A stretch of DNA of 64,000 nt from Phycisphaeraceae bacterium. GTDB lineage: Bacteria; Planctomycetota; Phycisphaerae; Phycisphaerales; UBA1924. Under the pieces are notes generated by a model. The model was not told the DNA's origin, searched no databases, and worked only from the letters and a program-made list of their open reading frames with translations. The stretch spans positions 124,001 to 188,000 of the forward strand of contig JAHBWW010000003.1 in the NCBI GenBank assembly GCA_019636795.1. The letters are read 5' to 3'. Shown here in pieces: positions 27,842 through 36,230 of this stretch. Positions within the stretch are counted from its first letter, which is position 1, and every line of letters begins with the position of its first letter. The translations under genes were made by a program, and so were the position numbers.

Positions 27842-27973
27842 GATGTGCTCCTCTCGCGAAAGAAAGTATGGCAATGCTAGAGCGATCGGAGCGCAGAGGC
27901 GGCGCCGATGCAAGGCGATCACGAGAGCAGGGGTCTGCGTGTCGTCAAAACGGCTGGAGCACTTGTTAGAAAA

Positions 27974-30046
27974 TCAGCGGACGTTGAGGCTGCCGACGTA
28001 CTGGTTGAGTTCGTTGCGGCGTTTTTCGAGTTCGGTTCGGGCGGCTTCGATTTCGGTACGGATGGCTTCGAGCCGCGTCTCCTGCTCGCCCATGTTCTTG
28101 AGATAGCGGGCATAGAGATCCGTATTGCGGTCGATGCGGCCCATGTTTTCGCGGACGCGAGTCTGATCGGCCGCGATGTCGTTGCGTTCCTTCTCGAGCG
28201 CGGCGATCTGTCGCTCGACTTCGCTGACGCGCCCGGCAAGGCGAGCGGCCTCGCGCACCGCGGCCACGACCTGCTCGGATGCTTTGCCGTCGCGAGAGTA
28301 GGCCAGAAGGGTTTGCATGTTGTACTGAGTCACGGCAAACGACTGCCTGTCGGTGCGTTCGAGTTGCACTTCGAGCGCGACTGACTCGCTCGCAGCCGCC
28401 TGGACCTCGAAGCGGTACGCGCTTGGGGTCTCGCTGGCGGGTTTGGTTGTTCCTGCCAGATCCCAGCCACCTTGCTTGGTGTGTTCGACGATGATCGTGC
28501 GGTCACGCTTGGCGTCGTTGTTCTTGAAGGCGTAGTTGGTGGTCTGCACGCTGCGGCGAGTCTCCTCGATCATGCCGCCGACAATGCGAAGACTCATGAC
28601 ATTGGCGTCGAACTTTGATTCGGTCGTGGAGATGCAATCGAGATCGACGGCGTAGGCGAGGAGTCGCTGATCGCCGGCCGAGACGTGCCCGATCTGCGAA
28701 TCCCCGGCGAATGCGGCGCCATCGAAGACGCTGATGGGCCCGGGCATGAGTTGCAGGCCCGAGGTGTTGTTGATTTCGACGCCGCGCATCGGGCTCTTGA
28801 GCCCGTCGTTGACGTTGAAGATGCTCACGCGACGGCCTTCGACGGCCGAAGCCAGAATCGGCAGCATGGCCGAGCGGCGGCGGCTGATGGTGACCGGGCG
28901 ATCGAGTTGATACTGGAAGACTTCGCCGACTTCGGCTGCGCTGGCTTGTGCGCGGGCGGCGTACTCGGCCATGTCGCGAGCGGAGTAGCTGAGTGGTGAC
29001 TGGCCACCACCCCCCGGTCCCGCTCGCTCCCTCAACGCGTCCAGTTCCATCGCTGGAGCTGGCGAGGCTGCCATGGAACGGCGGACACTCCGCGCATCAT
29101 CAATCGCCAAGCCTTCCTTGCTCATCACATCGCCCTCATACGCCCGCGCGATCACGCCTGCTGTCACGGGCACGGGCAGTTCGGGCCGATCGAGGAACAG
29201 GGGCTGATAGAGATCCATGCGGAAGCCGACCGGTTGACCGGCGACCAGCGAAAGTTTGATGTTGGTCCAGTCTTCATCGGTGGTGTTCTCGACGATGGCC
29301 CAGCCCTGAAGCGTCGGCTCGCCGCCCGAATCATCGGGCATGACGAGGCGGTAACTGGTCTTCCAGACGGGCATTTCGTGCACATACGCCACGAGCACGC
29401 GGCGCGAGCCCTGGCCCCTGAGAACAAGATCGACGGCCTTGGTGTTGTCGGCCCGATGCTCGGCCAAGGCTTCGAGTGCTTTTGCCAACTCGGCCTTGAG
29501 CATCTCATCGAGAATCTCGAACGACGAAACTTGCGTCAGATCGACGCTGCGCACGCCCGAGGGCGTCATGAGGTTGACGTATGGGCGCTCGGCGATGGTG
29601 TCTTCGCGCGTGACGACGGGGCGTTCTTCGACGCCGACGACGACGCCGGAGACAGGCCCTTCGGTCGTGCGCAGTTCAAGCCGAGCGCCGCGCAGGCGGT
29701 TGATCAGCGTGCCCATCGAGGGGTTGTCGGCGATGTTGACCGCGAAACTGGCCAGGCGCCGGGCGAGGGGTTCCTTCGAGCCGTAACTCGCGCCTTCGAT
29801 GTCCCCGCCGTCGAGATCGAGGGCGATCATCGACTTGAGGATGTCGTTGATCTGATCGGTGGCAAAGCGGAGTTGGACGGTGGTGTCGTCCTGCACGAGC
29901 CCGGCACGCTCGAAGTAGCCGACGCCGGAGCGGTACAGGGTCAGGTTCGTCACGGGCAGCGGCGTATCGCTGGCTGCCAGAACCACATTGCCCGCACTGC
30001 CGCACACCGCAATCAGAATCAGGCCGACTACGTTTCCGCGCACCAT
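27974..30046 (-). CDS. Exported DUF4139 domain protein
   Basis: 690 residues. A signal peptide (VVGLILIAVCGSAGNVVLAA) is followed by PLPVTNLTLYRSGVGYFERA and QLRFATDQINDILKSMIALD, the N-terminal DUF4140-like start, then VLVAYVHEMPVWKTSYRLVM and WTNIKLSLVAGQPVGFRMDL, the DUF4139 core. The C-terminus is a long coiled coil (SEVERQIAALEKERNDIAAD, RLEAIRTEIEAARTELEKRR). The family occurs in bacteria and eukaryotes (mucoidy inhibitor A homologues) without a known function. AAAGGAG precedes the ATG. The C-terminal coiled coil suggests oligomerisation. Confidence 0.85.
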   Translation of the reverse strand: MVRGNVVGLILIAVCGSAGNVVLAASDTPLPVTNLTLYRSGVGYFERAGLVQDDTTVQLRFATDQINDILKSMIALDLDGGDIEGASYGSKEPLARRLASFAVNIADNPSMGTLINRLRGARLELRTTEGPVSGVVVGVEERPVVTREDTIAERPYVNLMTPSGVRSVDLTQVSSFEILDEMLKAELAKALEALAEHRADNTKAVDLVLRGQGSRRVLVAYVHEMPVWKTSYRLVMPDDSGGEPTLQGWAIVENTTDEDWTNIKLSLVAGQPVGFRMDLYQPLFLDRPELPVPVTAGVIARAYEGDVMSKEGLAIDDARSVRRSMAASPAPAMELDALRERAGPGGGGQSPLSYSARDMAEYAARAQASAAEVGEVFQYQLDRPVTISRRRSAMLPILASAVEGRRVSIFNVNDGLKSPMRGVEINNTSGLQLMPGPISVFDGAAFAGDSQIGHVSAGDQRLLAYAVDLDCISTTESKFDANVMSLRIVGGMIEETRRSVQTTNYAFKNNDAKRDRTIIVEHTKQGGWDLAGTTKPASETPSAYRFEVQAAASESVALEVQLERTDRQSFAVTQYNMQTLLAYSRDGKASEQVVAAVREAARLAGRVSEVERQIAALEKERNDIAADQTRVRENMGRIDRNTDLYARYLKNMGEQETRLEAIRTEIEAARTELEKRRNELNQYVGSLNVR

Positions 30047-30179
30047 GACTGTCTCCTTTGGGGTTCACACGCTCGGTGACCACATGAACTGTATCGACCC
30101 TGCGGGCGGCGCGGTTCCAGGATTTCAAAGTGTTGCGTTGCAGTGACACAGCGCGCGCAGCGGATACAGTCCCCGCGCG

Positions 30180-33134
30180 ATGCCGATGCCCCCCACGCCT
30201 GCCGCCGAGCCGAGCCTGCATGCCGACGACGTGCGCGCGCTGATTGCCGCGATCGAAGGCGAGTTTCGGCCAGGACTGCACGATCGCATGCTGTACGCCA
30301 CGGACGCTTCGCTGTATCAGGTCGAGCCGCTGGGCGTGCTGATCCCGGCCGACATCGAGGATGTGGTGCGCGCGGTGCGTGTGTGCGCGGCCCGCAACCT
30401 GCCGATGCTGCCGCGCGGCGGAGGCACAAGCCTTGCCGGGCAGTGTACGAACCGGGCGGTGGTGTTTGATCTGTCTTCGCGCTGTCATCGGCTGCTGGAT
30501 GTCGATATCGAGCGTCGCCGGTGCCGGGTCGAGCCGGGCATCACCATCGACGATCTGAACGAGCGGCTGCGCCCGACGGGCCTGTTCTTTGCCCCCGATC
30601 CGGCGACGAGTCGCCACGCAAACATCGGCGGGTGCATCGGCAACAACGCGGCGGGCGCGCGGTCGATCCGCTACGGCCGCACGAGCGAGTCGCTCATCGC
30701 TCTGGACGTGTGTCTTGCCGATGGAACCCGGCTGACGTTCGAGCCCGGGGCGGCCCGGCGTGATGCGCGGGTGCGCGACCTGACGCTGCGCGTGTGCGAG
30801 GTTGTGTCGCAGCATGCCGATCTGATCCGTCAGCGGTTCCCGAAGACCGTGCGCCGCAACGCGGGCTATGCGCTTGACCTGGTGCTGGCGCAGCTTGATG
30901 CAGCGGGCGGCGATCCGCTCGCGGTGAATCTCGCGCCGCTGCTGTGTGGATCGGAAGGAACGCTGGCCGTCACGCTGGGGGCCGAGCTTGCCCTGCATCC
31001 GGTGCCGGTGGCGCGCGGGCTTGCGGTGGCGGCGTTCCCGACGCTCGACGATGCGATGGATGCCCTGCTGCCGATTCTGGCGCTCGGGCCCACGGCGGTC
31101 GAACTGCTCGACGATCTGGTGATCTCGCTGGCCCGGGCGCAGACGGAATATAAGCACTACGTCGATCTTCTGCCGCATCCTGGCGGCCAGTCGCCCGAAG
31201 CCGTGCTGTATGTGGAGTTTTCTGCCGAGCACGACGCAGCCGAGATCGCGGCGGCGTTCGATCGTCTGCGGGCCCTTCTCCCCGAAGATCGGCTCGCGTG
31301 CCATACCGATGCGGGCGCGATGCTCGACGCCTGGAAACTGCGCAAGGCCGGCGAGCCGCTGCTCCACGGCGTGCCGGGCGACCGCAAGCCGATCACGTTT
31401 GTCGAGGATAACGCTGTGCCGCCCGAGCGGCTGGCCGAGTTTGTGCGGCGGTTCCGCGCGATCGTGGCCGAGCACGGCACAACGGCGGCGTTTTATGCTC
31501 ACGCCTCGGTCGGCGTGCTGCATGTCCGGCCCCTGCTGGATATCAAAGACGCGGGCGATCGCGCGGCGATGCAGTCGATCGCGGTCCAGGTCGCGGATCT
31601 CGCAAAAGAACTGGGCGGAGTCATGAGCGGCGAGCACGGCGACGGGCGGGTCCGCGGGCCTTTGCTCGAACGATTCTTCGGTCCCGAACTGATGGCCGCG
31701 TTCGGCGCCGTCAAGACGATCTTCGATCCTGCGAACCTGCTCAATCCCGGCAATATCGTCGCTCCGGGCCCGATTGCGTCGATGGCCGCGAGCCTGCGCG
31801 TCGAGCCGCGCGGCGTGCCGGTGCGCGTGGCCGAGGTGGACACGTTCTACGACTACGCCGACCAGCACGGTTTCGCGCATGCGGTCGAGATGTGCAACGG
31901 GGCCGGTGTGTGTCGCAAGAAAAGCGGCGGCACGATGTGCCCGTCGTACATGGCGCTCCTCGATGAACGCCACGCCACGCGCGGGCGGGCCAACGCGTTG
32001 CGCATGGCGATGACGGGTCAGATGTCGCCCGACGGCTCGCCCGCCCTCAACGACGCCCAGACCATCGCGACGCTGGATCTGTGTCTCTCGTGCAAAGCCT
32101 GCAAGACCGAGTGCCCGAGCAATGTTGACGTGGCCCGGCTCAAGGCCGAGTATCTGGCGCTGTCGGATCGCGCGGCCGGGCGGGTGCCGCTGTCGCGCCG
32201 GGCGGTCGGAAGCGTGCATGTGCTCAACCGCATCGCGTCACTGACGCCGGGGCTTGCCAATGCGTTCAATGCCTCGCGGCTGGGCAAGGCGATCCTGTCG
32301 CAGACGCTCGGGGTTGATCCGCGTCGCACCATGCCCGCGTTTGCCGAGCCGCTTTTCAGGCAATGGAAGCGAGCGGCGGCGCGCGATCCGGGTCCGGCTG
32401 CCTCGGCCCCGCGCGTGATCCTGCTGGCCGACACGTTTACCGCGTTCAATGAGCCGCACCTCGCGCTGGCGGCGCGGCGGGTGCTGGTGCAACTGGGCTA
32501 TCGCGTCGAACTGTTCCTCGGGTCCGACTTCGGGCGGGCGGCGATCAGCGCGGGTCTGCTGCCGGCGGCGATCGACGACGCAGCGGGCTTGCTCGACCGG
32601 CTGGGGCCGATGCTCGACGCCGCGGATGCTCCGGTGTTTCTGACGCTCGAACCCTCGGTCCACAGCGCGATCATCGACGACTGGCTGAGTCTGAAGATTC
32701 CCCGCCCTCTTGCCGACCGGCGTCTGCTGGCGTCGCGCACGTTTGCGATCGAGGATTATCTGGAAACGCACTGGCTCGATCATCCCGTCGAGCCTGCCCT
32801 CGCGCCGCTCAGCGCCGACGTGCTGATCCACGGCCATTGCCATCAGAAAGCCCTGACGTCCACCGCCCCCACCGCCCGGCTCGCGGCGCGGCTGACGGCG
32901 GGGAGTGTGCGGGTGCTCGACACCGGCTGCTGCGGCATGGCCGGGAGTTTCGGCTACATGAAAAAGCGTTACGACCTGTCGGTGAGCATCGCGAACCTGT
33001 CGCTGCTGCCGGCGCTGGCGGCGGCTCCGGCGGCGCTGCTGATGGCCAGCGGGACAAGTTGCCGCCACCAGGTGCGCGAACTGGCGGCTCGTGAAGCGCT
33101 GCACCCGATCGAGGTGATGGCCCGGGTGCTCTGA
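30180..33134 (+). CDS. FAD-linked oxidase fused to Fe-S/CCG domains (YdiJ/GlcD-GlcF type D-2-hydroxyacid dehydrogenase)
   Basis: 984 residues in four parts: FAD_binding_4 domain (LPMLPRGGGTSLAGQCTNRA, RRCRVEPGITIDDLNERLRP, NIGGCIGNNAAGARSIRYG), FAD-oxidase C-terminal domain (GLAVAAFPTLDDAMDALLPI ... GEHGDGRVRGPLLERFFGPE), two 4Fe-4S sites (CRKKSGGTMCPSYMA and LCLSCKACKTECPSNVD), and cysteine-rich CCG boxes (HGHCHQKAL, DTGCCGMAGSFGYMKKRYD). It oxidises a D-2-hydroxyacid such as D-lactate, glycolate or D-2-hydroxyglutarate and passes electrons through the Fe-S clusters, probably to quinone. E. coli YdiJ has the same order and size. The ATG at 30180 has no strong ribosome binding site; an ATG two codons later is possible. 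Confidence 0.93.
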   Translation: MPMPPTPAAEPSLHADDVRALIAAIEGEFRPGLHDRMLYATDASLYQVEPLGVLIPADIEDVVRAVRVCAARNLPMLPRGGGTSLAGQCTNRAVVFDLSSRCHRLLDVDIERRRCRVEPGITIDDLNERLRPTGLFFAPDPATSRHANIGGCIGNNAAGARSIRYGRTSESLIALDVCLADGTRLTFEPGAARRDARVRDLTLRVCEVVSQHADLIRQRFPKTVRRNAGYALDLVLAQLDAAGGDPLAVNLAPLLCGSEGTLAVTLGAELALHPVPVARGLAVAAFPTLDDAMDALLPILALGPTAVELLDDLVISLARAQTEYKHYVDLLPHPGGQSPEAVLYVEFSAEHDAAEIAAAFDRLRALLPEDRLACHTDAGAMLDAWKLRKAGEPLLHGVPGDRKPITFVEDNAVPPERLAEFVRRFRAIVAEHGTTAAFYAHASVGVLHVRPLLDIKDAGDRAAMQSIAVQVADLAKELGGVMSGEHGDGRVRGPLLERFFGPELMAAFGAVKTIFDPANLLNPGNIVAPGPIASMAASLRVEPRGVPVRVAEVDTFYDYADQHGFAHAVEMCNGAGVCRKKSGGTMCPSYMALLDERHATRGRANALRMAMTGQMSPDGSPALNDAQTIATLDLCLSCKACKTECPSNVDVARLKAEYLALSDRAAGRVPLSRRAVGSVHVLNRIASLTPGLANAFNASRLGKAILSQTLGVDPRRTMPAFAEPLFRQWKRAAARDPGPAASAPRVILLADTFTAFNEPHLALAARRVLVQLGYRVELFLGSDFGRAAISAGLLPAAIDDAAGLLDRLGPMLDAADAPVFLTLEPSVHSAIIDDWLSLKIPRPLADRRLLASRTFAIEDYLETHWLDHPVEPALAPLSADVLIHGHCHQKALTSTAPTARLAARLTAGSVRVLDTGCCGMAGSFGYMKKRYDLSVSIANLSLLPALAAAPAALLMASGTSCRHQVRELAAREALHPIEVMARVL

Positions 33135-33154
33135 AACGTGTTTCGCCTGCACGC

Positions 33155-33919
33155 TCACCTCCCGCCGAGCCGGGTGACCATGTCATCAAACTCGGCGAGC
33201 ACGCGAGTGAGCGCTTCGGTCGCCGCTGCAGGGTCCAGGATGCGGGCCGCGTACAGTCCGACCTGGCTCCGGGGCGGAAACGCTTCGCCCGTCGCCAGCA
33301 TCGTGCGCACTCTGGGCACGAACACCCACGCCAGCCACTGCGGGAAGGTCATCGTGTCGCACCCGAACGCGCCGACGACCTCGAGAGGCCCATCTGGGGC
33401 CGGTCCCGGCCAGAGCCCGGCTTCGTGCATCGCCGCCTCGATGCGTTCGAGCAGGGCCGAGACGGCTGCATCATCGCGCGCGTGGCCTTCGGTCGCGGGC
33501 GGGGCCACCTCGAGTACGAAGCGCAGCAGATCCGTCATCCGCTCGATCGGCGGCGGCTCGTCAGTGGGCAGGCTCGCATCGACCGTCACCAGCAGCAGTC
33601 TGAACCCGAGTTCGAGCTTTGTACCCTCCGCCCCGACCGGCTCGTGACGGATGCGGACGGCCCTGATGGCTGCCCCGAGTGCGTGGCGGTGGCCCTCGTG
33701 CAGGCCGATGCGGGCGAAGGCTTCGACGATCGGCGTCAGGCCGTGATGCACAATGCCCGCGATCCGCTCAAACTTCCCGCCGAGCGATTCTTCGAGGATC
33801 AGCAGTTCGATGTCTCCGCCGCTGGCCAGTTCCATCTGCATGGCCCACGTCGGCTCGGTAGTGCGAAGCATGCGCACACCCAGCTCAAAGCGTTCGGCGG
33901 CGGAGTCTGCTTCGTGCAT
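33155..33919 (-). CDS. Hypothetical protein with C-terminal YqcC (DUF446)-like domain
   Basis: 254 residues. The C-terminal ~105 residues (LLERIEAAMHEAGLWPGPAP ... AFGCDTMTFPQWLAWVFVPR ... YAARILDPAAATEALTRVLA) resemble YqcC/DUF446, four-helix proteins whose signature is CVDTLxFxQWLQxVFIPRM. The N-terminal half (FELGVRMLRTTEPTWAMQME ... LELGFRLLLVTVDASLPTDE) has no family that I know. YqcC proteins are normally about 110 residues, so this is a fusion. It ends 20 bases from the converging dehydrogenase gene. The DUF446 call rests on motif recall, not a search. Confidence 0.6.
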   Translation of the reverse strand: MHEADSAAERFELGVRMLRTTEPTWAMQMELASGGDIELLILEESLGGKFERIAGIVHHGLTPIVEAFARIGLHEGHRHALGAAIRAVRIRHEPVGAEGTKLELGFRLLLVTVDASLPTDEPPPIERMTDLLRFVLEVAPPATEGHARDDAAVSALLERIEAAMHEAGLWPGPAPDGPLEVVGAFGCDTMTFPQWLAWVFVPRVRTMLATGEAFPPRSQVGLYAARILDPAAATEALTRVLAEFDDMVTRLGGR

Positions 33920-33949
33920 GGCGATGGCGTGCGGCGCGCGGGCCTCGAG

Positions 33950-35362
33950 TCAAGTCTCACTGCCGGGGGCGCGATCATCGGCCGTGAGAGTTTCTCCGCC
34001 AAAGGCCGACGCGACCTGGTGTTCGACGAAGTCTCCGGTCTGGTCGTCGTCCCATACCGGGACGGTGCAGCGCAGGATTCCGTTTTCGAAGCGCAGTTCG
34101 CGGCCTCCGATCAGTTCGTCGTCGATCCAGATGGTGTGCAACTGAGTGCGCACGATGCCGGCGTAGGCCGGATCGCCCAGTGCCAGACCGATGCCGCCCA
34201 GGATTCTTCCCAGCCCGCTGCGGTAGAGCCTCAGATCGCGTTCATCGTTGAGCAAAAGGCCCGCCGGATCAGCGCACAGACGCACATTTCGCCCGATCAT
34301 GTCGCTGATGCGCTTCATCTGCCTCGGGGCGACGTGATCGAACCATGCCTGTCCGGCATCAGGTGTGCCTTCGGCGGGAATCTGGCGTGTGGTGCCGTCG
34401 AACTGGGGAAGGATCTCTTCGGGCAGGGCGGCGGCCACCCCGCAGCCGAGGGCGACCAGTTGATTCGGGCCGATGGCCTGCACATTCTCGCCCGTGGCCA
34501 TGCGCAGGACGATGGCGTTGCCGTCGGCCACGAGGTAGCGCCAACTGCTTGCGTGAACCGGCTCGAAGCGCAGGCAGTTCATCCGTCCGATCAGCGGCAC
34601 GAACCGCGCGATCGTGGGCAGGACTTCGATCCAGGGCTTCATGAACTCGTCTTCGAGCCACGTGATATAGCCGTCGATCTGCGCCCGCAGGTCGTCCTCG
34701 ATCGGCCAGTGCATCTCATTGAACGTCACCACGGCGCGCACCTCGAAGCCCAGCGCTTCTGAGACGGCCGCGGTGGTGGCGGGCAGGGCAAAGGTGGGCG
34801 GAAGCGTCTCGAGTTCGCTGTGGGACGGATACGGCTGGACATCATCCCAGACGCGGCACTCAAGCGCGGGCGCCGCCTCGATGAGCCGGGCCGCCAGCGA
34901 ACCGGGCTCAACGTCTTCATCGTCGCCATAGGTGCTGAGCGTGTCGCCGACGGCCGCCGCGATCAGGCCGAGGCTGTCGATCGCTTCTCCGGTCGCTTCG
35001 CCCAGCGCGCTCAACATCTCTTCGGCGAGTTGTTCGAGTCCTTCGGGCCCGCCGTAGAGCAGTTCGATCGAGGCGACCAGATCGAGTTTCCAGTCTCCGT
35101 CCTCGAAGATCATGATGGCAGGCAGGGGCGGGCGTGTAGCGGCGAACTCGGGACCGGGTTCGATAGGGATCATCCATCCATCGCTGTGCGGTTCGGGCTC
35201 ACCGAGCGTCACGGAGTCGAACTCGCTCGTCGAGCCCGAGAATCCGCCGGCGTCGCGTGTGCGCCGGCTCAGGAGCGCGAGCATGGCGGCATCATCGCGT
35301 CTGGTGTTGGCGGCCAGAAAGCGGCGCAGGCTCTCCAGCGCGGCAGCGGCGTCGTCGTGCAT
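33950..35362 (-). CDS. Hypothetical protein, 470 residues
   Basis: A soluble, acidic protein without signal peptide or transmembrane helix. Starts MHDDAAAALESLRRFLAANT at 35362 with GGGGGA upstream. It contains a probable beta-rich central part (GWMIPIEPGPEFAATRPPLP, IMIFEDGDWKLDLVASIELL, an SnoaL/NTF2-like pattern of IMIFEDGDWKLD), and a C-terminal stretch with NCLRFEPVHASSWRYLVADG and YAGIVRTQLHTIWIDDELIG. I do not recognise the family. It lies 30 bases upstream of the YqcC-like gene on the same strand, so the two are probably co-transcribed. The frame extends further upstream but that part shows no similarity. Confidence 0.6.
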   Translation of the reverse strand: MHDDAAAALESLRRFLAANTRRDDAAMLALLSRRTRDAGGFSGSTSEFDSVTLGEPEPHSDGWMIPIEPGPEFAATRPPLPAIMIFEDGDWKLDLVASIELLYGGPEGLEQLAEEMLSALGEATGEAIDSLGLIAAAVGDTLSTYGDDEDVEPGSLAARLIEAAPALECRVWDDVQPYPSHSELETLPPTFALPATTAAVSEALGFEVRAVVTFNEMHWPIEDDLRAQIDGYITWLEDEFMKPWIEVLPTIARFVPLIGRMNCLRFEPVHASSWRYLVADGNAIVLRMATGENVQAIGPNQLVALGCGVAAALPEEILPQFDGTTRQIPAEGTPDAGQAWFDHVAPRQMKRISDMIGRNVRLCADPAGLLLNDERDLRLYRSGLGRILGGIGLALGDPAYAGIVRTQLHTIWIDDELIGGRELRFENGILRCTVPVWDDDQTGDFVEHQVASAFGGETLTADDRAPGSET

Positions 35363-35675
35363 GGTCGTTCCCCCGGTTCGTACCCCAAGCGCGCGTGCTG
35401 CGCTCGTGAACAGTGTACCGCGCACGCGTGCCCCGCGCGCTGCGGGCTCGCCGATGCTGTATCGTTCCATGCGGCCGGACCCGAGAAAAACCGCTTTGAT
35501 TCACCCTGATGAGGTGGGATTGGCGGGCAGGACGGGGATGCCGACGGGCAGGGCGGCGGCGCCGGGAAGTGGTTGTATGGGCCAGGCGGGCTGGGCGACC
35601 GGGCGGGTTGGCAGGCTAGTCTGGCAGTCTGGCGAACTTATCTGTCTGACTGGTGATTTGTTTCCGCCCGTGGTA

Positions 35676-35990
35676 GCTCCATTTCCCCTCGCGGGAGCTC
35701 CATTTCCCCTCGCGGGAGCTCTGGAATCCTTCGATGACACGACAAAATCCCTCGATGACACGATAGGACCCTTCGATGACACGATAAAACCTGTCGATGA
35801 CACGATAAAACCTGTCGATGACACGATAAAACCTGTCGCTGGAGCTCTGGAATCCTTCGATGGAGGAGCATTTCCCTTCGCTCGCGGAGCATTTTCGAAG
35901 GAGTTTGCTGCATTTTCCTTCGCTTGCGCTCCATTTCCCTTGGCTTTTGCTCCATTCTTGAAGGTCCAGATCGCGTTCTCGCGAGCCTGA
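35676..35990. repeat. 21-bp-period minisatellite in a gene-free gap
   Basis: Within the 868-base gap 35363-36230 a degenerate 21-bp period runs for about fifteen units. The clearest block is five units at 35731-35835, three of them identical (core TCGATGACACGATAAAACCT). Flanking units are variants: CTCCATTTCCCCTCGCGGGA appears twice 21 bp apart from 35676, and GAGCTCTGGAATCCTTCGAT appears at 35716 and 35842, bracketing the block. Both strands stay open as a 7-residue repeat (for example DDTIKPV on the plus strand, GFIVSST on the minus), but no ribosome binding site or known domain supports a gene. Apart from these repeats and the 42-bp duplication I see nothing else in the gap. Confidence 0.85.
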
Positions 35991-36054
35991 GCCGCGTTTT
36001 CGTGGCCTTCAGGGCCTCTGAAGCGGGTATTCGCCCCATAAGCCACCCCCTCCC

Positions 36055-36138
36055 GGGTGCCGGGGCCATAGCCCTGCATGGCCACGAGCAGCGACCGGGT
36101 GCCGTGGTCATGGCCCTGCATGGCCACGAGCAGCGACA
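36055..36138. repeat. Tandem 42-bp duplication (two 21-bp periods)
   Basis: Two adjacent copies, 36055-36096 and 36097-36138, share GGGTGCCG and CCCTGCATGGCCACGAGCAG at the same positions, with three or four substitutions. The unit length is exactly twice the 21-bp period next door, so it is probably the outermost remnant of the same array. It lies before the start of the beta-helix membrane protein gene (36231). Confidence 0.8.
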
Positions 36139-36230
36139 ACCCCGAGACCAACGAAGGCGCAAGAACCTCGCCCGCCGTTCCGCCCGTCCGGGTGTCCGCC
36201 TCATCGCAGGGGCTGTACACTGTGGCCGCA

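Noticed and set aside
29676-32219. 847-residue minus-strand frame opposite the dehydrogenase gene
   Set aside because: His/Arg/Gln-rich shadow of the GC-rich coding strand; the plus-strand protein has clear FAD and Fe-S motifs.
35676-35990. The 7-residue repeat frames as real repeat-protein genes
   Set aside because: Both strands are open because the DNA period is 21 bp; there is no ribosome binding site, signal peptide or domain in either frame.
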